Of a stretch of 7,773 bases of DNA, positions 1-6,596 are shown in pieces. Below the pieces are notes generated by a model. The model was not told the origin of the DNA, did no database searches, and worked only from the letters and a program-made list of their open reading frames with translations. The DNA lies in NCBI GenBank assembly GCA_030037185.1, contig JASHRR010001484.1, forward strand, positions 1-7,773, written 5' to 3'. Numbering within the stretch: the first letter of the stretch is position 1; each line of letters opens with the position of its first letter. Source of the stretch: Xanthobacteraceae bacterium. GTDB lineage: Bacteria > Pseudomonadota > Alphaproteobacteria > Rhizobiales > Xanthobacteraceae. Position numbers and translations under genes: made by a program.

Positions 1-1
1 G

Positions 2-400
2 CTCGTCGCCGGCGAGCCCCGCGACCTCACCGACGTCGTGCTCGATTTTGCCGGCATGCCGGAGTTTCACCGCCGCGTCTACGCGGTGGCGCGGACCATC
101 AAGCCAGGCACGACCCTCACCTACGGGGCGATTGCGGCGCGACTTGGCGAAAAGGACGCGCGCGGCGTCGGCGAGGCGCTGGGCCAGAACCCCTGCCCGA
201 TCATCGTGCCCTGCCACCGCGTCGTGGCGGCCGGTGGCAAGACCGGCGGCTTCTCGGCGCCCGGCGGTGCCGCCACCAAACGCCGCCTGCTCGCCATCGA
301 AGGCGCATTGGCCGACGCTCCGACGCTGTTTGATCGCCACGGCGGGCTTCACTTCGCAGTCAAGGGCAGTGCCGTGAAGGCACGCCAAACTCGACGATAG
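2..400 (+). CDS. Methylated-DNA--[protein]-cysteine S-methyltransferase (Ogt/Ada C-terminal type), 5' truncated by window
   Basis: The protein repairs O6-alkylguanine (and O4-alkylthymine) by transferring the alkyl group irreversibly to its own cysteine. The visible 132 residues cover the DNA-binding and active-site domain. They contain the helix-turn-helix region with TLTYGAIAARLG, the arginine-finger area RGVGEALGQNPCPIIV, the active-site PCHRV motif (Cys codon at 212-214), and the KTGGFSAPGG...K..LLAIEG tail typical of the family. The frame is open from base 2, and LVAGEPRDLTDVV precedes the first in-frame GTG at 38. That GTG is therefore probably internal, and the real start lies upstream of the window. 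A C-terminal extension of about 30 residues, rich in basic residues, follows the conserved core. Whether the full protein is a stand-alone Ogt or the C-terminal half of an Ada fusion cannot be decided here. It converges on the next gene with a 31-bp gap. Confidence 0.95.
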   Translation, partial: LVAGEPRDLTDVVLDFAGMPEFHRRVYAVARTIKPGTTLTYGAIAARLGEKDARGVGEALGQNPCPIIVPCHRVVAAGGKTGGFSAPGGAATKRRLLAIEGALADAPTLFDRHGGLHFAVKGSAVKARQTRR

Positions 401-431
401 CGACGGCGTCCGTGCCCCCGCCATGCCGGCA

Positions 432-1184
432 TCACGGCTGATCCGACATCCGAGCTGTGGCGGAGCACCGCGCGGCCCACAGGGTAAGTCCGCCGACGAC
501 AATCACCGGTGCTACCAGCGCCAGATAACCGGCCGTTGCGAATGCAGCCGCGCCCACCACGGTTCCAGCCAGAAAGCCGAGCGGCAACGGCAGGCCGCCT
601 CGCAGCCGCCGGCGGCGAACCTCCCGCTGGTCAGCAATCTCGGCCGACGCATCGTCGCGATATAGCAGCGCCCAAGCCAGCTGCGTTGCATCGATCGCAA
701 TCTGGCTGGTGTTGGTGGTCATCACGTTGGTCGAAGCCACGCCGCGCATCAACAACCGCACCGCCGCGCTCTGCACGCCCATCGCGGCGAGGCCGAACAT
801 TGAGGCGACGACAACCGACGTCGTTTGCGGAGACCCAAAGGGACTGCCCGCCGCAAACATCGCCGCAAAGCCGGCAAGGAGCAGCGTTTCGAACGCGAGC
901 GCTGCCGCGAGCGCACGCCGCGCGATCGCGTGCCCGAGGATGGCTGCGAGCGTTGCGGCGACACCGCCGACAAAGAATGCCAGCGGCGCCAGCAAGACCG
1001 CCGCCCCGGGCCATCCGGCCACCGGGTGGGCGCCGGCGAGCACATAGCTGCCGGTCACCTGGGCGACAAACAGCCCGAACAGCCCGACGAACGTGCAGGC
1101 ATCGACAAATCCGGCTACGGCGGCGAGCAGAATTGGCACCGCCTGCGGCGGCTCGCTCGCTATCGGGAATGCGGTCCATTGCAC
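432..1184 (-). CDS. YoaK family (DUF1275) inner-membrane protein
   Basis: This is a 250-residue polytopic membrane protein of the YoaK/DUF1275 family, whose biochemical function is not established. Family signatures are GFVDACTFVGLFGLFVAQVTGS (residues 25-46, written in part: GFVDA near 25 and the T-G pair at 44-45) and the NVMTTNTSQIAID segment near 153-165. Hydrophobic stretches at about 16-40, 62-84, 94-113, 122-145, 201-220 and 222-238 suggest roughly six membrane helices. A charged cytoplasmic-looking loop (RDDASAEIADQREVRRRRLR, 176-195) precedes the last two. The start is a GTG, with a GGAG about ten bases upstream. An ATG at 1177-1179 is out of frame. The gene lies 122 bp downstream of phaZ on the same strand, so read-through from phaZ is possible, although nothing in the family suggests a PHA role. 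Identity as DUF1275 is confident and function is unknown. Confidence 0.9.
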   Translation of the reverse strand: MQWTAFPIASEPPQAVPILLAAVAGFVDACTFVGLFGLFVAQVTGSYVLAGAHPVAGWPGAAVLLAPLAFFVGGVAATLAAILGHAIARRALAAALAFETLLLAGFAAMFAAGSPFGSPQTTSVVVASMFGLAAMGVQSAAVRLLMRGVASTNVMTTNTSQIAIDATQLAWALLYRDDASAEIADQREVRRRRLRGGLPLPLGFLAGTVVGAAAFATAGYLALVAPVIVVGGLTLWAARCSATARMSDQP

Positions 1185-1234
1185 GAGCGGTGCGCTCCGT
1201 CCGTTGACGGCCCTGCGCGCCTTCCCCCTGCGGC

Positions 1235-1279
1235 AGCGATTGCTCTCTCTCTCTGCGGAGAGGCGAGGGGGCGCCCATC
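1235..1279. repeat. CT dinucleotide run and short GC hairpin between phaZ and the YoaK-family gene
   Basis: A run of six CT units starting at about 1243 is followed by GCGG and AGAGG, so it can fold as a small stem (TCTCT against AGAGG, including one G-T wobble) with a GCGG loop. A GAGGGGGCGCCC stretch follows. It resembles, in degenerate form, the CTCTCCC/GGGAGAG-type intergenic palindromes common in Bradyrhizobium-like genomes. That comparison is from memory, and one copy cannot establish a repeat family. It lies in the untranslated stretch upstream of the YoaK-family start. Confidence 0.3.
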
Positions 1280-1306
1280 AGGCGACTACCCCGCTCGCTG
1301 GAGGGT

Positions 1307-2518
1307 TCACTCGCTGGACAGAATAACGTTGCGCACGATGGGATAGATCTGGCCGGTCCATTTCAGGCCGCTGAAAACCCCGTAGTGGCCGACGCCCGTC
1401 TGCATGTGGTGGCGCCGCATGTACGGTCGCAGTCCGCTGCACAGTTCGTGCGCCGCCATGGTTTGGCCGACCGCACAGATATCGTCGCGCTCGCCCTCGA
1501 CGGTCAGCAACATGGTACGGCGGATGGCGCGCGGTTCCACGCGCTCACCGCGCCATGTCAGTTTGCCGAGCGGCAGCGCGTGTTCCTGAAACACCAGCCT
1601 TACGGTTTCCAGATAGAACTCCGCCGTAAGGTCGAGCACGGCAAAATATTCGTCGTAAAAGGCTTTGGTGATCCTGGCCTTCTCGATCTCGCCGTCGCGC
1701 AGGTTCTCGTAAAGCTCCCTGTGGGCCTTGATATGGCGCTCGATGTTCATGCTCATGAAGGCCGCAAGTTGGACAAAGCCCGGATAGACCCGGCGGAATG
1801 CGCCTTTATATCGGATCGGCACCATCGCGATCAGATTCCGCTCGAACCATGAAATCGGTCTTGAGGCCGCAAGCTCGTTGACCTGCGTTGGGTTGACGCG
1901 GGTATCGATCGGCCCAGCCATCAGGGTGATGCTGCGCGGCTGCGCCGGGTGTTGCGATTGCGCCATCACGGCGGTGGCAACAAGCGCGGCGACGCACGGC
2001 TGGCAGACCGCGACGACATGAGCGCCAGGGCCCATCCTTTCCAGAAAGTCGAGCAGGTGTTGAATAAAGTCGTCGAAGCCGAACCCGCCCTGGGAAAGCG
2101 CCACGTCGCGCGCATTGTGCCAGTCGGTGATGTAGACGTCATGATCGGCGAGCATGGTGTTCACGGTGGCGCGCAGCAGCGTCGCGAAATGTCCGGACAG
2201 CGGCGCCACCAGCAGCACCCGCGGCTGCGCCATATCGACGTCCTTCCGAAAATGCAGGAGCGTGCAGAACGGCGTGACATGCACCGCCTCTTCGCGCACC
2301 CCAACCTCGCGATTTCCAACCGTGACCATATCGATGCCGAAGGGCGGCCGGTGATGGGTAAGCCTGGCGCGCGCTATCAGCTCACAAGCGGCCATGAGAT
2401 TGCGGACGATCCCAAGATTTTCGGTGAAGGAAAGACCTGGTCGGCTTGTAGCCACAGACGCCAAGGCTCGCACCGGGACCATGAGGTCGGCATGCGCCTG
2501 ATAGGCCTGGTAGAGCAT
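1307..2518 (-). CDS. phaZ: Intracellular polyhydroxyalkanoate (PHB) depolymerase
   Basis: The 403-residue protein hydrolyses amorphous intracellular PHB granules to release 3-hydroxybutyrate units when stored carbon is mobilised. It matches the PhaZ1/PhaZa1 type of Cupriavidus necator in length (about 420 residues there) and layout. The family opening MLYQAYQAHADLM is followed by an alpha/beta-hydrolase core with LLVAPLSGHFATLLR (102-116) and YITDWHNAR (129-137). The nucleophile region VVAVCQPCV has Cys172 in place of the usual lipase Ser. The acid is probably Asp345 in VEGERDDICAVGQT, and the catalytic His378 lies in GVGHYGVFSG. The Asp-His spacing of 33 equals that known for the Cupriavidus enzyme (Asp355, His388). 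There is no signal peptide, as expected for a granule-associated cytoplasmic enzyme. No clean Shine-Dalgarno precedes the ATG, and a 6-bp inverted repeat lies just upstream. The gene is divergent from the GST-like gene. Confidence 0.95.
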   Translation of the reverse strand: MLYQAYQAHADLMVPVRALASVATSRPGLSFTENLGIVRNLMAACELIARARLTHHRPPFGIDMVTVGNREVGVREEAVHVTPFCTLLHFRKDVDMAQPRVLLVAPLSGHFATLLRATVNTMLADHDVYITDWHNARDVALSQGGFGFDDFIQHLLDFLERMGPGAHVVAVCQPCVAALVATAVMAQSQHPAQPRSITLMAGPIDTRVNPTQVNELAASRPISWFERNLIAMVPIRYKGAFRRVYPGFVQLAAFMSMNIERHIKAHRELYENLRDGEIEKARITKAFYDEYFAVLDLTAEFYLETVRLVFQEHALPLGKLTWRGERVEPRAIRRTMLLTVEGERDDICAVGQTMAAHELCSGLRPYMRRHHMQTGVGHYGVFSGLKWTGQIYPIVRNVILSSE

Positions 2519-2773
2519 CTATAGTCGCTTGGATGGCGTTGCGTCACGACCCATCCGTTCCCCTTCTGCTGGAAGGCTAGATTAATTTTTGTTGCAGTGC
2601 GACAGGAATTTGCGCATCGTGAACAACCGGCATTGCTTGCATGTCGTGGCGGCAGGACTTCAGGGCCGAGCCCAATATTGCTGTGCGGAACGCTCGGTAA
2701 CTCGCTGAGACATGGCGATTTGGCGATTCGCGGTCGGGCCCGGCGCAAACTTTAAGCGTGAGGGATAGCGAGG
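2519..2773. promoter_or_regulatory. Divergent promoter region between phaZ and the GST-like gene
   Basis: This 255-bp gene-free interval must hold promoters for both flanking genes. Visible elements are: an inverted repeat GGATGG/CCATCC (2531-2536 and 2551-2556), 13 bases upstream of the phaZ ATG; an AT-rich patch (about 2578-2592) that could carry the phaZ core promoter; the decamer ATTGCTTGCA (2632-2641); and a perfect tandem repeat of TGGCGATT (2713-2720, 2721-2728), 45-60 bases upstream of the GST start. I could not find a convincing -35/-10 pair in either direction, so the promoter role comes from the divergent geometry. Confidence 0.5.
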
Positions 2774-3430
2774 ATGGAAAAGCCCAGGCTGATGATAGCA
2801 AGCAAGAATTATGGCTCGTGGTCGCTGCGCGGCTGGTTGCTATGCAAAATGGCCGGGCTCGATTTCGAGGAGGGCGTCGTCTCCTCTGACGATCCCTCGA
2901 CGCGGGCCGAGTTGCTGCTCCTGTCTCCCTCCTTCCTGGTCCCCTCGCTGACCAACGGATCCGTCAAGGTGTGGGATACGCTCGCCATCGCCGAGTACCT
3001 CAACGAGCTGTTTCCCGATGCCGGGCTGCTCCCGCAAGGCGGCGCGGCGCGCGCGCTCTGCCGTTCGATCTCGGGCGAAATGCATTCCGGCTTCATCAAT
3101 CTTCGCTCGGCCTTGCCGATGAACATCAAGGGCCACTATCCGGGATTTAAGGTCTTTGCCGGCGCTCAAGCCGACATCGAGCGCATTGCCACGATCTGGC
3201 GCGATTGCCTGGCGAGCTACGGGGGGCCCTATCTGTTCGGCCGCAAGCCGTGCCTTGCGGACGCCATGTATGCGCCGGTGTGCACCCGTTTTCTCACTTA
3301 TTGCGTAAAGCTCGATCCGGTCTGCGCCGCCTATTGCGCCGCCATCATGGAAATGCCCTACATGCGCGAATGGATCGAGGCCGCCATGCACGAGCCGGAC
3401 GAGGTGTCGGAGCTTGATGTGGAGTTTTGA
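2774..3430 (+). CDS. Glutathione S-transferase family protein
   Basis: This 218-residue cytosolic protein has the two-domain GST layout. The N-terminal thioredoxin-like domain (about 5-82) holds the NYGSWSLRGWLL motif (12-23), whose Ser15 or Ser17 is the candidate thiol-activating residue. It also holds the cis-proline at V56-P57 and a WDTLAIAEYL segment (67-76). There Asp68-Thr69 takes the place of the Glu-Ser pair that usually contacts the gamma-glutamyl end of glutathione. A helical C-terminal domain (about 90-210) follows, with YLFGRKPCLADAMYAPV as the conserved N-capping/Asp segment. The family conjugates glutathione to electrophiles or reduces disulfides, and the substrate here cannot be read from sequence. 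GAGG abuts the ATG and AGGG lies further up, so the ribosome site is only fair. The gene is divergent from phaZ and convergent with the aminotransferase. Confidence 0.92.
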   Translation: MEKPRLMIASKNYGSWSLRGWLLCKMAGLDFEEGVVSSDDPSTRAELLLLSPSFLVPSLTNGSVKVWDTLAIAEYLNELFPDAGLLPQGGAARALCRSISGEMHSGFINLRSALPMNIKGHYPGFKVFAGAQADIERIATIWRDCLASYGGPYLFGRKPCLADAMYAPVCTRFLTYCVKLDPVCAAYCAAIMEMPYMREWIEAAMHEPDEVSELDVEF

Positions 3431-3607
3431 AATTTCGGCGATCCTGGCGCGCTTCGAATGCACGCGAGGATGTTCGCGAGATCTTATGATCGACATCGCA
3501 AGCGAGATCAGCAATCGCGAAATAGCCGGCGATCGGCTCGCGGCTCACGCCAGGTCTGCGTGCAGGGTCTTGTGACGTTGAGGGTCGCCCGCTGAATTGC
3601 TTGCAAA

Positions 3608-3620
3608 CCTCGCATTGAGG
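3608..3620 (-). terminator. Weak stem-loop between convergent GST and aminotransferase genes
   Basis: CCTC and GAGG form a four-pair stem with a five-base loop (GCATT). Read on the minus strand it is followed by TTTGC, so it could help end the aminotransferase transcript. The stem is short and the U-tract poor. It is listed only because convergent genes need a transcription end here and no better candidate is visible. Confidence 0.2.
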
Positions 3621-3626
3621 ATCCCC

Positions 3627-4847
3627 CTACCCCCGCTTCAGCCACGCCGTCAGCCGCTCCACCGCTTCGGTGACCTCCGCGGTCGCACCCGCATAGCACA
3701 GGCGGATGAAGCGTCGCCCATGCACCGGATCGAAATCGACGCCGGGAGTCGCGGCGACGCCCGCTTCTTCCAGCATGCGCCGGGCGAAATCGAAGCTGTC
3801 GCTGCAAAAGCGCGATACATCGGCAAACAGATAAAAGGCGCCATCCGCCGGCAGGAACTGGTCGAATCCGGCGTCGGGCAGGCCCTCCATCAGGATGCGC
3901 CGGTTGACTTCGTAGCCGCGCTTGACGGCCTCCATATCGTCGCGCCCGTTGAAGGCGGCCTCGGCCGCCACCTGCGAAAGGGCCGGCACCGAGATGGCGA
4001 GGTTCTGCTGCAGCCGCTCGATAGGACGAATCAGTCGCTCAGGCACCACCATCCATCCAATGCGCCAGCCGGTCATGCAGAAATATTTCGAGAAGGAATT
4101 GATGACGATGGCATCAGCCGAAATATTGAGCGCCGTTTGCGCCGGGAATGCATAATCGAGGCCGTGATAGATTTCGTCCGAGACGAAGGCTAATCCTTCG
4201 GCTTGCGCGGCTCGGATCAGGGCTGCCAGCGCCGTCGGCGTCATCATGGTGCCGGTCGGATTGGCGGGGCTGGCCACCAGCACGCCGGTGAGCGGCCGTT
4301 CGGCATGGGCCGCGAGCAGCGCCGCAGGTGCCAGGGCGAATCGCGTTGCCGCTGCGACCTCGATCGGCACCGCTTCGCAGCCAAGCGCCGCCAGCACGTT
4401 GCGATAGGGCGGGTAGCCGGGGCTTGCAATCGCGATCCGGTCGCCCGGATCGAACATGCTGAGGAACGCCAGCATGAAGGCGGCCGAGGAGCCGGTGGTG
4501 AGCACGACGCGTTCGGGATCGATTTCGACTCGGTACCGTTCGGCGTAATGGCGCGCAATGCGCTGCCGCAGCGACGCGTTGCCGAGCGCCGGCGTGTAAC
4601 CGATCCGCCCGGCAGCAAGCGCAGCCTGCGCGGCGGCGATTGCGGATGCCGGGGCGGCGGCTGCGGGCTGGCCGATCTCCATATGGATGATGCGCCGGCC
4701 GGCTGCCTCTAGCCGCGCCGCTGCCGCAACCACATCCATCACCATGAATGCCGGCACGTCGCTGCGCGCTGAGGCGGCCACTTCCCTCGCCGGCGGCCGA
4801 GGGGCAGGCAGATCAACCACCGGACGTTTAGCGTCCATTCCGGTCAT
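3627..4847 (-). CDS. PLP-dependent class I/II aminotransferase
   Basis: The 406-residue protein is a fold-type I aminotransferase of the aspartate-aminotransferase-like group, moving amino groups between an amino acid and a 2-oxo acid. Visible landmarks are HMEIGQP (55-61), GYTPALGNASLRQRIA (83-98), TTGSSAAF (117-124, phosphate-binding turn), SPANPTGT (193-200, with the PLP-contacting Asn196), SDEIYHGL (223-230, with Asp224 and Tyr227), SFSKYFCMTGWRIGW (251-265, with Lys254 as the Schiff-base lysine and Arg262), and FIRLCYA (380-386, with Arg382 as the carboxylate-binding arginine). All key residues are present. About 30 proline/alanine-rich residues precede the family core, which starts near VPAFMVMDVV. 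The first ATG is preferred because GGGG lies about nine bases upstream, although Met4 is possible. That GGGG falls inside the last codons of the small ORF at 4854-5000. Substrate specificity is not assignable. Confidence 0.94.
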   Translation of the reverse strand: MTGMDAKRPVVDLPAPRPPAREVAASARSDVPAFMVMDVVAAAARLEAAGRRIIHMEIGQPAAAAPASAIAAAQAALAAGRIGYTPALGNASLRQRIARHYAERYRVEIDPERVVLTTGSSAAFMLAFLSMFDPGDRIAIASPGYPPYRNVLAALGCEAVPIEVAAATRFALAPAALLAAHAERPLTGVLVASPANPTGTMMTPTALAALIRAAQAEGLAFVSDEIYHGLDYAFPAQTALNISADAIVINSFSKYFCMTGWRIGWMVVPERLIRPIERLQQNLAISVPALSQVAAEAAFNGRDDMEAVKRGYEVNRRILMEGLPDAGFDQFLPADGAFYLFADVSRFCSDSFDFARRMLEEAGVAATPGVDFDPVHGRRFIRLCYAGATAEVTEAVERLTAWLKRG

Positions 4848-4853
4848 ATTGAA

Positions 4854-5000
4854 CTACCCCGGAGCCCCGGCAAGGGCCTGTCCAGGCGTCTCCCGCATCA
4901 GCTCCGGGGCGGCCATGACGGCCGAGCGGTCGCCCAATCCTGAGTGGTTCGGCAGCGCCACCGCCCCGCTCTCGCCGCATTTGCCGGATTGGTACTGCAT
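4854..5000 (-). CDS. Possible small ORF (48 aa) upstream of the aminotransferase
   Basis: I do not recognise this protein. The frame begins at ATG (4998-5000), encodes MQYQSGKCGESGAV through to a PGQALAGAPG end, and stops with TAG at 4854-4856, six bases before the aminotransferase ATG. Support is threefold. AGGGG lies about five bases upstream of its start. The G+C by codon position, counted by hand, is roughly 75, 58 and 83 percent, which is the pattern of real genes in a high-GC genome. The aminotransferase's own GGGG ribosome site is embedded in its final codons, as in translationally coupled pairs. It has no signal peptide or membrane segment and one cysteine. Against it: the frame is open well upstream across the start of the M48 gene, so it could be a chance reading of a GC-rich leader. 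Confidence 0.4.
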   Translation of the reverse strand: MQYQSGKCGESGAVALPNHSGLGDRSAVMAAPELMRETPGQALAGAPG

Positions 5001-5013
5001 ATTCGCCCCTATG

Positions 5014-5042
5014 TTGACCGCGCACAAGCGTATCCCTAGCGT
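5014..5042 (+). promoter_or_regulatory. Candidate promoter of the M48 metalloprotease gene
   Basis: TTGACC (5014-5019) is a good -35 hexamer. A CTAGCG/TAGCGT sequence follows at the right distance (16-17 bases) as a weak -10, in line with the relaxed -10 of alphaproteobacterial housekeeping promoters (CTTGAC-N17-CTATAT type). Initiation near 5050 would leave a leader of about 40 bases to the ATG at 5092, or about 105 to the ATG at 5155. Confidence 0.4.
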
Positions 5043-5091
5043 GGCAAGTCCCGTAGCTTGATAAGACCGAAGCGAGCAAGGTCGATTTTCG

Positions 5092-6552
5092 ATGACGGCG
5101 ATGATGTTTGGCAATCGGGTCCCCGCCTCCCCCGCAGGGGGCGTCACGGAAAGGATGGGGGGCCGGACGCGGCGAATGGTTGCAGTGGCGACCGCAATCG
5201 CACTTGCTGCCACCCACTTGCCGGCCATGCCGGCGCGCGCGCAGGAGAAGGATGCCGCCCAGGCGCTGCCGATGATTCGCGATGCCGAAATCGAGCAGCT
5301 GCTGCGCGACTATACCCGCCCGGTGCTGCGCGCAGCCGGTCTCGCCCAGCGCAATATCCGTGTTGTCATCGTCAACGACCGTAGCTTCAACGCGTTCGTG
5401 ATCGACGCCAAACGCATTTTCGTGAATTCAGGCGCCCTGATGGACGCCGAAACGCCCAACCAGATCATCGGCGTGCTCGCCCACGAGACCGGTCACATTG
5501 CCGGCGGCCATCTCAGCAAGCTGCGCAACGAGCTTGCCCACGCGCAGACGGCCGCCATTCTCGCCATGCTGCTCGGTTTGGGCGCCGTCGCCGCGACGGC
5601 AACCAGCCGCGGCAATGTTGGCGGCGACCCGACGGCGGCGATTGCGGGCCCACAATTGATGATCATGCGCTCGCTGCTCGCCTATCAGCGGCAGCAGGAG
5701 GAGCAGGCCGACCGCGCCGGAGTGACCTTCCTGACCCAAACCGGCCAGTCCGCCAAGGGCATGTACGACACGTTCAAGCGGTTTGCCGACCAGCAGCTGT
5801 TCGCATCCCAACACGTCGACCCTTATGTGCAGTCGCATCCGATGCCGACCGAACGCATCGCGGCACTCGCCGAAGTGGCACGATCCAGTCCCTATTGGGA
5901 CAAAAAGGATCCCCCGGAGCTGCAGCAGCGCCATGATCTGGTCCGCGCCAAGTTGTTCGGCTATCTCGACCGGCCCGAGACGCTGCTGCGGCGCTATCCC
6001 CTGAGCAACACCAGCCTGCCGGCGCGCTATGCCCGCGCGATTTCGAGCTACCGCAATTCCGACTTGCGCGCCGCGCTCGCACAGATTGATTCGCTAATCC
6101 AGGCGCAACCAAACAATCCCTATTTCCATGAGCTTAAAGGTCAGGCGTTGGTGGATTCAGGCCGCGATCGCGAAGCGATCGCACCGTTGCGCCTGGCGAT
6201 CTCGCACGCTCCCGACCCCACCCTCATCCACGTGCTGCTCGGCCAGGCGCTGATCGGCGCTAACGATCCGGCCCTGGTGGAGGAGGCGATATCCAACCTG
6301 CGCGCGGCGCTCGCCAATGATCAGGAGATCCCCGACGCCTACGAGCATCTCGCCATCGCGTATTCACGCAAAGGCGACCTCGCGGACGCCGATCTCGCCT
6401 CCGCCCAGGCGGCGTTCAATCGCGGAAATTTTCCCACCGCCCGCCAACTTGCCAGTCGCGCCAAGGGACGTTTTCCCATAGGATCGCCCGGATGGGTCAA
6501 GGCGGACGACATTGCAAGCTTCAAGCAGCCGCAAAAGCGCGGCCTGTTTTGA
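5092..6552 (+). CDS. Periplasmic M48 family zinc metalloprotease with TPR repeats (BepA/YfgC-like)
   Basis: The 486-residue protein is a secreted zinc endopeptidase/chaperone resembling E. coli BepA (487 residues), which promotes assembly of outer-membrane proteins such as LptD and degrades stalled forms. A signal peptide is visible: basic GGRTRR (23-28), a hydrophobic core and a likely cut after PARA (residue 50). The catalytic motif HETGH is at 131-135, with Glu203 in the ExxAD motif as third zinc ligand. His249 in QSHPMPTERI matches the auto-inhibitory histidine switch described in BepA. A hydrophobic segment (about 154-170) may be the membrane-facing flap. TPR-like helices run from about 310 to 460. 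The start is uncertain. The ATG at 5092 has AAGG ten bases upstream but gives a 50-residue leader; the ATG at 5155 (Met22) gives a more ordinary signal peptide but poorer ribosome-site spacing. Confidence 0.93.
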   Translation: MTAMMFGNRVPASPAGGVTERMGGRTRRMVAVATAIALAATHLPAMPARAQEKDAAQALPMIRDAEIEQLLRDYTRPVLRAAGLAQRNIRVVIVNDRSFNAFVIDAKRIFVNSGALMDAETPNQIIGVLAHETGHIAGGHLSKLRNELAHAQTAAILAMLLGLGAVAATATSRGNVGGDPTAAIAGPQLMIMRSLLAYQRQQEEQADRAGVTFLTQTGQSAKGMYDTFKRFADQQLFASQHVDPYVQSHPMPTERIAALAEVARSSPYWDKKDPPELQQRHDLVRAKLFGYLDRPETLLRRYPLSNTSLPARYARAISSYRNSDLRAALAQIDSLIQAQPNNPYFHELKGQALVDSGRDREAIAPLRLAISHAPDPTLIHVLLGQALIGANDPALVEEAISNLRAALANDQEIPDAYEHLAIAYSRKGDLADADLASAQAAFNRGNFPTARQLASRAKGRFPIGSPGWVKADDIASFKQPQKRGLF

Positions 6553-6596
6553 TGGGATGGCGGTCAACCCGCATGGCTAAGGGCAACAGTGATCGG

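Noticed and set aside
51..62. Perfect 12-bp palindrome CCGGCATGCCGG (with ATGCCGGCAT at 423-432)
   Set aside because: The first lies in conserved codons of the alkyltransferase and the second at the end of the YoaK-family gene; such GC palindromes are expected in this base composition.
509..1278. Long alternative frames (232 aa on plus, 215 aa on minus) across the YoaK-family gene
   Set aside because: Both give Arg/Ala/Pro-rich translations without motifs, while the 432-1184 minus frame shows DUF1275 signatures and membrane helices.
1949..2524. A 191-codon plus-strand frame opposite phaZ
   Set aside because: It is a shadow of phaZ: no recognisable motifs, whereas the opposite strand carries a complete catalytic triad.
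2840..3514. A 224-codon minus-strand frame opposite the GST-like gene
   Set aside because: The translation is rich in Arg, His and Gly with no family features; the plus strand carries a full GST fold signature.
3473..3521. Inverted repeat TTCGCGA/TCGCGAA downstream of the GST-like gene
   Set aside because: Each arm contains the self-palindrome TCGCGA, the arms are 35 bases apart, and no T-tract follows; I judged it chance.
5428..5934. A 168-codon minus-strand frame inside the M48 protease gene
   Set aside because: It is antisense to the HETGH and zinc-ligand region, and no motif supports it.
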